Below, piece by piece: positions 54,001-64,000 of a stretch of DNA of 64,000 bases. This stretch comes from Anthopleura xanthogrammica. Its lineage: Eukaryota > Cnidaria > Anthozoa > Actiniaria > Actiniidae. Where the stretch lies: assembly GCA_964019055.1 (NCBI GenBank), contig OZ025213.1, positions 14,737,202-14,801,201 on the forward strand. Reading direction: 5' to 3'. Made by a program: the position numbers and the translations under genes. Numbering within the stretch: the stretch's first letter is position 1; the number at the start of each line of letters is the position of its first letter. The notes beneath the pieces are model-generated. The model saw nothing but the letters and a program-made list of their open reading frames with translations, was not told the DNA's origin and searched no databases.

Positions 54001-57000
54001 TTTCATTGTTTAATAATAGATCAGTTATCAATATGTTTAAAGTGGGACGACGATGAAATGAATGTAGTTAATCTTTTTACATTTTTGACATCCTCACAGC
54101 ATTCACACTAATATTTTAAAACTATTTTGTGGTACGATAAAGGGAACGTTCTCAAAACAAGTTTTATTTCTCAGATTTGGTTTCCGCCATTATTCAAACG
54201 TGTCTCTTTGTGACGTCAGTTTCTCAACATTGATAACCCTCATACACCCTATGAAAAAAGAGTAAAACACTGGGAACGAGCACCATGAATGATCAATGAT
54301 TTCAAAAAACTCCCGCGAGAAACAAGAGAGTTGTAGCTTTTGCCTGGATATATTACCAGGTGATTTATGGGTAGAACCCATTACGTGCCGGCAAACCAAG
54401 CAAAGCTTGTATGGCCAAGTGGTGAACATTGTGATGGTTGGCGCTTTAAGCGTCATTCAACACCTTGCATGAAAAAAAGATTACCACATACTGAGTACCA
54501 CCGTGACAGTTAGGAAGACTGAATAAATTCTACTGTCAGAACAAAACATATATAAATCGATTCAATTAGATTTATTACTACCGTCTTGTTGCTAGGTAAC
54601 GTAAATTACTGTGATTGGTGCAGTGTCAATAAGCAAATTTTAATATTTTAATTTAAAAAAAAGCTAGAAGTGGAAGTTATTCATGCTATCATAATTATAC
54701 TAACAGAGGGAAAATACTTCTGTCGATCAAATAATTCAAAGGGTATTTTTAATATTCTAGTTTTTTTCACCAATAGGGCTGCGTGGCAGTGACGTCAAAC
54801 TCAGACAAACAAACCGACTTTATCATCTCCTCGAGTCCGATTTCTGCCGTTTGGTTTTTGATGACAACTTTTTTTGAAAAGCAATGCTTTGTAGTCTTTT
54901 CAGTATAATATTAAGCTTGTCTGAGTCATGCATCTATTAAGCGGGCTATTTTTAGAATAGCCATGCAGCCCTATTATCCATTCATTGGCAACCATCTTAA
55001 AGCAAAAAATTCTTTTTTAAATAAAAGTTTATACTTTGCACTATTCTCAATCTAAACTGACTTCATATAAAGTAAGAGACATCCTGATGAAAGATTTCGA
55101 TTGAATAAATTAATTTTCAGTTTGTGGTTTGTTGGTTTAGCGAATTAGAACGTGTCACTGAGTGTCGGTTCAATCCACTATCAAAAGACCGATTTGATTC
55201 AGGTGGTCATCCAACATGCATGCGTTAAAACCCGATGAGTGTTAAATGAATGAATGGATGGATGGATGGATGGATGGATGGATGGATGGATGGATGGATG
55301 GATGGATGGATGGATGGATGGATGGATGGATGGATGGATGGATGGATGGATGGATGGATGGATGGATGGATGGATGGATGGATGGATGGATGGATGGATG
55401 GATGGATGGATGGATGGATGGATGGATGGATGGATGGATGGATGGATGGATGGATGGATGGATGGATGGATGGATGGATGGATGGATGGATGGATGGATG
55501 GATGGATGGATGGATGGATGGATGGATGGATGGATGGATGGATGGATGGATGGATGGATGGATGGATGGATGGATGGATGGATGGATGGATGGATGGATG
55601 GATGGATGGATGGATGGATGGATGGATGGATGGATGGATGGATGGATGGATGGATGGATGGATGGATGGATGGATGGATGGATGGATGGATGGATGGATG
55701 GATGGATGGATGGATGGATGGATGGATGGATGGATGGATGGATGGATGGATGGATGGATGGATGGATGGATGGATGGATGGATGGATGGATGGATGGATG
55801 GATGGATGGATGGATGGATGGATGGATGGATGGATGGATGGATGGATGGATGGATGGATGGATGGATGGATGGATGGATGGATGGATGGATGGATGGATG
55901 GATGGATGGATGGATGGATGGATGGATGGATGGATGGATGGATGGATGGATGGATGGATGGATGGATGGATGGATGGATGGATAAACATAAATAGATAAA
56001 TAAATAAATAAATATGAATAAATAAACAAATAAATACTGATAAAAAATAGACATCTTTAAGGTTTAAAAACTCGGTTACTTTGCTTGAACCTAAATGCAA
56101 TAAAAGTATCCATCTTAGGATAGAACAAGAACTTGAAAAGAAGCCTGCTAACTAAATGAGTCTTAAATATTATGGTGGCCGGTATCAATGAACTATGAAA
56201 AGCATATCAGAAGTTATGGGATGTCACCCCTGATATTTCTTTTGAGTTGCCTATCACTAGGGCTTTCAGAAAGAAATATCAGAGATGATATCCCAGATGA
56301 TATCCCATAATTTCTTACGTGTTTTTGATATATACTTATATATATGCATGAAAGGGTTAGTTTTTGCATACATCTACATCTACACATACATGCTATTTCA
56401 AAAAACGTCGAATACTGAATACTGCATACTGAATACTGCATACTGAATAGTGCATTCCAAGACCAAAATGCATTTTGGTTCATGTAATATTGTCTAAAGT
56501 AAAATAAATAATTATTATTTATTTTATTTTTAGTGCATTCCATCCGAAACAATATACTTGCTACATATAGAGAGCAAATCACTGTATATTTACTTTTTAT
56601 TTCAAATTAATGAGACCCACAATGCCCTTTGGTTTTGGAATGCTCTCGGCTTGAAATACCGCGGCAATACATACTAAAGAACGTATACCGAGAGCTCACA
56701 CGAAGGGTTTCCATTTAAGCACTTTATCTAAAATCATATACTCTGCCTTTAAAATGTCCTTTTTTCATCGAGCTTTCAGGCAACACGTCAACCAAGAGCC
56801 TGGCTACTTAACTATGACTGCATGTGTAATAGAGGAATCTGGAAGATATCGGGCTAAGCCTGCCTATTTCTTGATGCCGCCATTTTTTCTATATTTAAAC
56901 GAGTGTTATAATGATGGAATGAATTCATGCTCTTGTATGTTCTTTTGATTTCTAACATTTATAACCAAGTGTCTGTTTCTAAGACATACGGTTGAGCAGG

Positions 57001-58391
57001 AAGTTCTTCCTGAGTTATCATGTTCAGTTGGAGGCTGTACATGATGCCGGCTCAGTGGCATAAAATAAGACCAGAAGTAAGGAGCATAGGAAACACACGT
57101 CTTAACGTTATAAACAACTTTCCTTTACCTCGTTACCTTAAGCATTATATACCCATGACGGTCTGTTCGTTCAGACCTTTTCAGACATAATGCAGCCTTA
57201 TTTAAATGATAGCATGTTTTGCGGTGATTAATACAATTAGGATATTTTTCTTTAAACCATAGATTTCTAGGTCAAAGTGATATTAATAATCGACCCTGAT
57301 TCACAACTGTAAACGACAAAAGGTAGCACGGCATATATAATATCCAAGGGTACTATGATCTTTCAAACATTATATACCCATGCCGGCCGGTAAATCATTG
57401 GATTGATCCGGAGGGAATGGTATGAATAATATCTGTTTTAAAATGATATAGGTTTCTTATTTCAAATTGTGTTCCGTTCCCGCATTCAACTTTCTTTACA
57501 GGCCAAAATTAAAAATATTGTCAAGGGCACACTACAATTTTTGATAAACTTGGTTTATGAAGCCCATCAGGACTAACATATATGCATAAAAAATAATTTC
57601 GGTGTATTTTTATCTGATAGCAAGGGAGATTAAAATGCTCATAGCCGCTAACCGGTAGCTCTTTCACTCACTGTACACTAGCATATATAAACACATCAAG
57701 CCACTGAATGAATTCTTAGAAAAACCATCAAGAAAAATCATCGGTTGTAGTTGCTACCAAGAGTATGATATATTCTTGTTTTCATTGCTTTTTTCGCTCA
57801 TGTACTGACACGTGAAATAGTGAAATGGTGTTATCTAAAATGTTTTCGATTAAAATGCAGAAAAAAACTAAGATAGCAGTTAGTTTCATTTCTGGAAAGG
57901 TAAACGAAAAAGAGCAAATGTATGCGCGGCGGATAACCACAATATAGAATGAGATTTAATGGCTTAACAAACATTTTAGGTTTTTAGTAGTCGAATGGAC
58001 TCAATCTTTTTTAAGTTCATGTCATATTCAAGTAAAGACCAATATGTTCACTTATTATATATTGAACATAATGAAATATCGTGGCCAAATGATGGGATCC
58101 GGTTTTTATGGCTTAGAACACAGGTAACTCTTTTCCAGTTTTATTTCTCTCGACTGAGACCATAGCTAAAATCTACTGCTATCTTGTGCATAGGACTTTA
58201 GTCAATCATCGCCAGTAAAACTGGAGTAACTAAAACTAGTTCGGATCGAGATAATAAACTAGTTTGTACTGTATGACAATAAGACAAAATGTCTGAAATA
58301 AATTACCTTCAGTGAAAGACGGCATCGAAGAACTCGTAATGGTGAAGGAGGGAGCGATGAATGTTGTTATCATTACAATGGTTATCCACAT
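50088..58391 (-). CDS. Nicotinic-type Cys-loop receptor subunit (whole gene)
   Basis: Seven exons in consistent phase: 58307-58391 (signal peptide [16 protein letters not shown]), 53748-53896, 53467-53511, 53038-53147 ([28 protein letters not shown]), 51792-52089 (Cys-loop [15 protein letters not shown]), 51070-51332 (M1-M2) and 50088-50685 (M3 remnant, loop, M4), about 515 aa. The M2 segment [17 protein letters not shown] with Glu at -1' and no Pro insertion predicts a cation channel. No vicinal Cys pair is seen in loop C, so it is a non-alpha-type subunit and would need a partner for acetylcholine binding. The M3 segment is shorter than usual by about 8 residues at the 51070/50685 junction, perhaps because a tiny exon is missed. 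M4 ([22 protein letters not shown]) ends close to the C-terminus. Confidence 0.9.
50930..51020. repeat. (TTA)n microsatellite
   Basis: Interrupted TTA repeats (TTATTACTATTATTATTAT...) in the intron before the last exon of the Cys-loop gene. Confidence 0.9.
52258..52445. mobile_element. MITE with CAGGGGCGTAG ends and 6-base target duplication
   Basis: Begins CAGGGGCGTAGGCAG and ends CTAGCTACGCCCCTG, which are inverted. It is flanked on both sides by AATAAT (52252-52257 and 52446-52451), a clear target-site duplication. The inside carries a C-run and a duplicated GATCGCCGTTTTTTCCG. The CAGGGGCG-type terminus recalls hAT-family non-autonomous elements, but the duplication seen is six bases and not eight. 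Intron of the Cys-loop gene. Confidence 0.8.
55254..55983. repeat. (GGAT)n microsatellite, about 730 bases
   Basis: About 182 essentially perfect GGAT units, flanked at the right by an impure AAATAAATAAATA tract. All open frames through it (MDGW or HPSI repeats) are artefacts. Confidence 0.98.
56169..56350. mobile_element. Degenerate copy of the fold-back element at 61420-61643
   Basis: Central parts match closely: CATATCAGAAGTTATGGGATGTCA, CTGATATTTCTTTTGAGTTG, TATCACTAGGGCTTTCAGAAAGAAATATCAG and ATGATATCCCATAATTTCT, each with a counterpart in the 61.4-kb element. The ends are diverged. Confidence 0.75.
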
Positions 58392-61300
58392 GTTTTTTTA
58401 GTTCACAACCCTGCAAAGCTAAAAACAAAATGACATTATTGTTTGGTAGAATAACCTGAACAAAATTAAGAGCCGTGGTTGAGTACGCGGGTCATGATGG
58501 CAATTAGCAAATAGAACTCTCACTTTCGCAGAGATGCGATTTTTGACGTCATTAGTCCCGATTATTTGTCTGACTGATTTGAATCCATTCTTCCACTGAA
58601 GTTCTTAGTGAAATGGGAGAAATAGGCGACTGAAAAAACGAAAATTCTGTCGTGTTATTCTTTGTGGAGAATATGAATAGACCATAAGCAAGGACATCAG
58701 AGTAAAAGCGAACACACTGACAAGGGAGACAAGTCAGTTGAAGTTTCTTAATTTGTATAGTAATGAAAACATTAGATTTCAGGCGAAATCGAATTTGTAC
58801 CGACAAGGGGCTTTGAAACAAGTGTCTTACGATCTAGGTGCTGTATCTATATGATCTGCGATCACAACCTATAATTACAACGAAAAAGGCTGCAGGAAAT
58901 AAAAGATGCATGCGACTATACAATATTATGAGGGGAGGGGGGAGGCTTAGTCCATAATTTGCATCAGATGCTTTTGTATAGCATAAGTGATGTCCTACTT
59001 TTGTGCTCATTCACATACAAGATATTAAAAGGAAACTGTGGTCTCACTCCTGCTCGTGTATTAAACACTTCATATACTTAAAAACTCATGAAAATAATTT
59101 AAAAAACCTTTGATCGAATTCGAGCGACAATACGCGTCACGAAGATGGACTTTTTTTACTACGATAGAAGTTTCTGCGTTCCCACTTTTATGCGTGGTCA
59201 GTCTAAAAAGGCTCACGCTAGTTGAAGACAGTGTACCAATTTAAAGAAATGGTCATTAGTTGAGGAGATGTTGCGAGAGAAACCCTCCATTATTTCGAGC
59301 AAAAACTCCCACATGTGAAAAACGGCAAGTAAATGTAAAATGTTTAAAAAAAGCATTTTAGATCCTTGTGCTTATACTACATTGCTAACTGCTGTACCAG
59401 GAGGTATTTCAGAGCAGAAGTGATGTGTAAGAATGGTTTCATAAGTATAACGGTGAATTCTTTGACTGGATCTCTTCATGAAAAGTCCTTTCACACTCGT
59501 AGCTCTTTTTTCTGAGGCTCTTTGAGTCTCTGAAATATGAATTCATTACGAGGTAGAAAATGTACGTCTTTCAGACATTAACATTTTATATCGCCTCTTT
59601 TTAACTCAGCATGTCACACGTCATCTTTTACTTGAGTTTAAATAAACATCATAAAGATCAAATTTCCTCAAGTATGAAATAAAATTGATTTTGACATTTT
59701 CTGAGGATTTCGGCTAGCCGGCTATTGGATTTGAGGATTTTCTAAGTAACAGTAAACTCCAACGTACGTGAAAGGTACCCTATATATAGTGTGGCATGTA
59801 CACACTGTAGTACACACTGTAGTATGTATGTTTACGATTGACATGTAAGTGCAAATTTCATAGAAAAAATACTCTTCTCTGAAAATCATGTCTTAAGTTT
59901 AATATCCTTTCTCTACCGGATATATTGTCCTGTTGAATCAGTGAATGTACATGGCCTAGGCTTGCATGCAATGGTGTGCTTTGCGCCCTTTACAATTAAA
60001 ACTGTATTAGGATCATCATAGTAATAAGTGAATATGTGAATAAACATGGTTATGAAGATAAAAAGAATATAGTGCTAGTCAAAGGTTGCTTTTTCTTGGA
60101 AATCAATTTCAATAATGATCATGATTATAATGATCTTGATGATAAAGACAACTGAATAATAATAATGATGGTCATAATGATGATGATAATGTCGTCATAA
60201 GGTGTGAAAAGGTGTTGAAGCTGCGTTTCACTGTTCAATTAAATCTTCCATCACGTGAACACTCATTATAGACCTATTTACCTTCGTATGCAAATTGCCC
60301 ATTTCAGACATGACATTTCCTTGAGAAATGTTCTTTTATTAAAATATTTACACATGAAATATTCAACTCCTCAGAGTGGCATCACGTGGTCTGAAATGGG
60401 CACAACAAACAACGAAGGTAAAGAGCTTTATTCTCTCGCAAAGCATAGGTTAAACCAACCAACTGGATATCAATACGAATCTAATGAATTCAGTTGTATT
60501 CGTGTAATGCCATCAAAACATAAAAGCCAATCCGAGTTTATTTGAGAAAATATTTAATGAAAAGGTTTAGTATCCTATATCTTTTAGTTCATTAAGATAA
60601 GTTTAGCGCTTTTGAAGGGACACTAGTGATTGGACAGGAGAGCCAAAAAGCAAATTAACTTCCGCTCTTCTATATTGAAATCCATTCGATATTTCATTCC
60701 AAATTACAACTTTTTCAATGAATGATTGACAACCTACCATTATCTTCCAATCAACACAATATTCAGTGTTTGGCCCAGTCTTTTAGTAATTTAAAACAAA
60801 TCACACAGCTTCAGTATTTATCTACCATTGAAATAGGCAATATAAATTACAAGTTTATTATTACAAAAGAAGAATGATCATAAATCAAGCGCAAAAGATA
60901 GAAGACAAAATTCATGTTTTTCTTGCACTGAAATGTGTTTCGATAATGAAGCATGTTAATTCGAAGTACTTAATTGAAGTACTTTTACTGACTGATAATC
61001 CTTAAAGCTTTAAAAACCCGAAATGACATCGAAAAACCATTAATTTTCGATGAAACCGATAACTGAAATCAACATCAGTCGGAGATAAAGAAATAACTAA
61101 AAACTAAAAAAGATGAAAAGTTTTGCTTTATGCTAAACTGTATTATCTATCTTAAATGACGATTCCAATAAATATGGGAATAAAACAGGAATTGATGAGT
61201 GACTGATGCTTCTAGCAGATAACTCCTAGGAATCATCAAATTCAAGATCAACAGTGAGTCATTCTAAGTTTTGTAATATTGGTTATGGTTTGAATGTTTA

Positions 61301-61419
61301 GTTGAATATATTCAAACCCTTCAACGTTAGTAAATTTAACAGAGACACTCCATATCAATAAGTACGCAACCAATCAGAATGGTAGTTCTTTTTCCTATAA
61401 ATATATATATATATATACA
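58392..61419. other. Intergenic region, no confident gene
   Basis: Upstream flank of the Cys-loop gene. Open frames (for example 60255-60545 plus, 58552-58821 minus) show no family resemblance. A small direct repeat (ACACTGTAGTACACACTGTAGTA, near 59805-59823) is seen. Confidence 0.4.
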
Positions 61420-61643
61420 CAGCCTTTTGCAAAAATTATGGCCGTTCCAAGTATATATACAAGTATATCAAAAGTATATCAGAAATTATGGGATATCATC
61501 GCTGATATTTTTTCGGGTTTGCTGTCACTAGAGCTTTCTGAAAAAAATATCAGGAATGATATCCCATAATTTCTGATCAGCAGACGCACTTTTGATATAC
61601 TTGTACATATACTTGAAACGGCCATAATTTTTGCAAAAGGCTG
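61420..61643. mobile_element. Fold-back element with long inverted ends
   Basis: CAGCCTTTTGCAAAAATTAT, GGCCGTTCCAAGTATAT, AAGTATATCAAAAGT on the left are mirrored by ACTTTTGATATACTT, ATATACTTGAAACGGCC, ATAATTTTTGCAAAAGGCTG on the right. Central arms GATATCATCGCTGATATTTTTT and AAAAAATATCAGGAATGATATCC also pair. The whole forms nearly a complete hairpin of about 224 bases inside a (TA)-rich site. A diverged second copy is at 56169-56350. Confidence 0.85.
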
Positions 61644-63645
61644 TATATAATATATAAATAAATATATTATCTAAACAATAGGCAATGCATTGCATTATCA
61701 ACGACTAAAATGATAATAAATTTAATAAATTCCTTTTTTAAATTTCTTACAAAGAACGCAAGGAAGTACATTTGTCGGTCGGAATATTTAGCGCTAAAAA
61801 CGTAACATTGCTTTAATTTAGGTGGGTTATGCTAAACTATCCTTGCTAAACTACCTTGCGTTCTACAGAATTATGGTATAAGTGGATTTCAGATCAGTTC
61901 TCTTTCTGCCCGTGAGGGGTACGTTTCGTAAGCAGTCGTAATTGAAAAGGTTCCAGTTATTTATGGTTTTCGTCACTCAGTCTGATAAGACTAACTCACC
62001 ATACTCTCGCTATAAAAAGAAATACACGGAATATATACACACGTTTATTAGGAACTTATAAAATATTAATTTCAATACCTAGGTCTACAGGTATGTAAAA
62101 TGATTACATCCCTGCCAGTGACACTATTTAAATGTTGCATGCTTTGAGACATCAATGAATTTCAGTATCTAGAACAGACTCAAGCAAAGACCACTTTCCG
62201 TAATAAATTGCATACTAGTGATTTGGCTTTGAATAATAGAGTACTTTTTATAGCCCAAGGCTGGAATTAATTTATTTTGGTTTTTGACTGTATCTTAATT
62301 TTGTGTTGGTAAAAAAATAAGGAAATTCACGATAATCAGACACTGACATCCACGGCAACACTTCGATATCATTAGATACATACTGGTTTGCATGGTAAAT
62401 ACATTAAAGTAACGAATTGCAGCATTTTATGTACCGCATACCTTTGCCGATTTCAATCCAGTTCATTTCGCTCCGATATTTCATTATTTCAGTCTGACTT
62501 CAGAAAATTCATTTCATATTAAATTTATGATAACTGCTGGTGTGAGCCAACTGATGAGAATGGTTTATAAGCAGAAAAAATGATATTGTGTTTTTATTAA
62601 AAACACAACCCTATGAAAATAGAAATAATTGAAAAAATTCACACCAGGCTTCTTGTTGGCTAACAAATTCGCCAAACGCTTTCAATTTCTTCTTATTCAC
62701 ATTTAATCAATTATGTCTCTGTAGATCATATAACATGGACACACACACACACACACATATATTTATAAACGTTTATCACCACAGATTTTTAGGATAACTT
62801 TAAATGCAGAAAGGAAAGAAAGCCGCTATTCCTTGTTTTGACTTTTTGGAAATGATTTCATAAAATTATAAAATGGAAGTATAGGATAGGATTGACTTTA
62901 TATATTCAAATATAAATAGACAGGTAAAAAGTAAAAAAATAATCAAGAACATTATTTTGTCATGGCTATCATCGCTTACTATAAGATGCGTCTAGAACAT
63001 TCTCCTACGGCACATTTTCTTTTATCCTGCTGAATGTAAAATCAAGATGGTTCAGTTCATTAGAAAACCGCTTATTACACTACATTTATTGAGGCACTCC
63101 GGCAATTCGTTCATAAGAATTACAAGTTTATCTTATCTTTAGTGAGTCCGTAGCTAAAACATTATTTTAGCAGGTGAAACATGTCTTTTTTCAGTTTCTC
63201 TTTTAAAAATTCATTTATAGCTTTATTGAGATGATTCGTTATAATTTATTTAGGTAAAGAATATTATATAGGGATGAGACGCCTTATCTTTGCACGTCTA
63301 AATAGCTACGATCAAAGATTACAACTCGACCGATTTTATATTGTGTACGGGAAGGAACACAATCCTAAGAATAATCTAAAACGTTCAATCAGATGGCATT
63401 GGCACATCATATTAACTGAAAGGAAGAACTCATGGAAAACTGCTCTATCAGCCAATATCAGGTGAAACGAGAAGGAAGCATAAAATATTCTTTGAAAAAA
63501 AATAGACAAAAATAATGAAATAAGACACAAAGTAAAATTCATCATATAAGAAAGGTATTTCATAGCCTGAAACTGACAACTTATGAATCTGTATTCCCCG
63601 GCTACGAAATATGCGGTGAAAACGACATGTTATATACTGACTTAC
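61644..63645. other. Intergenic region, no feature except short CA repeat
   Basis: AT-rich sequence with a short (CA)n at about 62740-62757. I see no exon. Confidence 0.4.
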
Positions 63646-63793
63646 CAAAATAGAACAGAACAATGTACAGAACTGACGATAGTAAAAAATGCTTAGTGTC
63701 CTCGATCCGGCAGACACAAAAATTTTCAATAGCAGTCTTGAGGAATTCCCTACAATCGCGCAGTCCTTGGAAAGATTTGTCGATCAACATCAT
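63646..63793 (-). CDS. Possible coding exon of an unrecognised gene
   Basis: ATG 63793 opens MMLIDKSFQGLRDCREFLK... with a hydrophobic end (LLSSVLYIVLFYFG) and a good donor TTTTG/GTAAGTC at 63646. The frame is 49 codons, phase 1. No family is recognised and no following exon is found in 58.4-63.6 kb, so it may be chance. Confidence 0.2.
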
Positions 63794-64000
63794 TTGTTCC
63801 CAATATAATTATGCAAATAATGTGTAAATGAGGTTGCTGTGATTACTAGATTAATGTTTTAAGGAATTATAACGAATGAAAATAATAATATGAATGGCAA
63901 CTATCACATTTCGGTCATAACTCACTTGGAATTTAAAAAAAGTGCCACAAACCTGGTTTTAAAGGTTGTGCAGGCCTTGTATTGCATGCCACGAAAATAT
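63794..64000. other. Right edge of window, no feature seen
   Basis: AT-rich, nothing recognisable. Confidence 0.3.

Larger units (their letters stand above)
53897..58306 (-). other. Long first intron of the Cys-loop gene
   Basis: About 4.4 kb between the signal-peptide exon and exon 2; the two ends match in phase 1 (GAA G/GT... and AG/TTTTAAG). It contains the GGAT microsatellite and a fold-back copy (56169-56350). No coding exon is recognised on either strand. A TGACGTCA word occurs near 54790. Confidence 0.7.

Noticed and set aside
55199..56100. Six long open frames of MDGW or HPSI repeats on both strands
   Set aside because: Translation of the GGAT microsatellite; no start context or composition of a real protein.
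60255..60545. 96-residue plus-strand open frame
   Set aside because: No family resemblance, no splice sites or poly(A) signal placed to support it.

Overview
The window is AT-rich, intron-dense animal nuclear DNA. Evidence: spliceosomal introns with GT-AG (and one AT-AC) borders throughout, AATAAA signals, a tRNA-derived SINE, a decayed LINE, many fold-back elements and long microsatellites. The gene set (diaphanous formin, nicotinic-type Cys-loop subunit, NACHT-WD protein, LRR/EGF tyrosine kinases, Aur1-like PAP2 enzyme) together with a G-run repeat at 7483-7735, which resembles dispersed repeats I know from stony corals and sea anemones, suggests a cnidarian and probably an anthozoan. That placement is inference.

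Layout. (1) 1-3.6 kb, minus strand: first exon of an SLC25A43-like mitochondrial carrier running off the left edge, then a complete two-coding-exon ADP/ATP carrier with a 5'UTR intron and a cluster of TGACGT sites upstream. (2) 4.5-23.8 kb, minus strand: a complete diaphanous-related formin that I rebuilt as 29 coding exons, all in consistent phase (about 1,491 aa: GBD/FH3, coiled coil, an extra 361-aa Ser-rich exon, FH1, FH2, DAD). It has two possible first exons and one U12-type AT-AC intron inside FH2. Its introns hold a SINE, a LINE carrying a nested element, and fold-backs. (3) 25.8-33.9 kb, minus strand: a complete 9-exon NACHT-WD STAND protein (about 1,737 aa) with a predicted N-myristoylation start (MGSGNSKKK), an acidic linker, a DUF4062 domain, a NACHT ATPase and WD-like repeats. 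(4) 36-41.4 kb: a rearranged receptor-kinase locus. A frame-broken LRR/EGF copy (36.0-37.5 kb, minus) lies beside a partial LRR/EGF/TM copy that stops just after the kinase glycine loop (37.9-38.9 kb, minus). A separate tyrosine kinase domain follows on the plus strand (40.3-41.4 kb). (5) 42.7-46.4 kb, plus strand: a 3-exon PAP2-family inositol-phosphorylceramide-synthase-like membrane enzyme. (6) 46.4-50 kb: gene-free sequence with fold-back elements. (7) 50.1-58.4 kb, minus strand: a 7-exon nicotinic-type Cys-loop subunit lacking the paired Cys of alpha subunits. (8) 58.4-64 kb: no confident gene; one fold-back element with a related copy at 56.2 kb.

The genes are independent animal genes, not an operon. 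Themes are actin and membrane signalling (formin, Cys-loop subunit, receptor kinases), innate-type sensing (NACHT-WD), mitochondrial transport and lipid metabolism. The least ordinary items are the rearranged kinase locus, the Aur1-like enzyme, the AT-AC intron in the formin and the myristoylated NACHT-WD protein. I found no clearly new multi-gene system. All gene models are splice-site reconstructions by eye, without transcript data.
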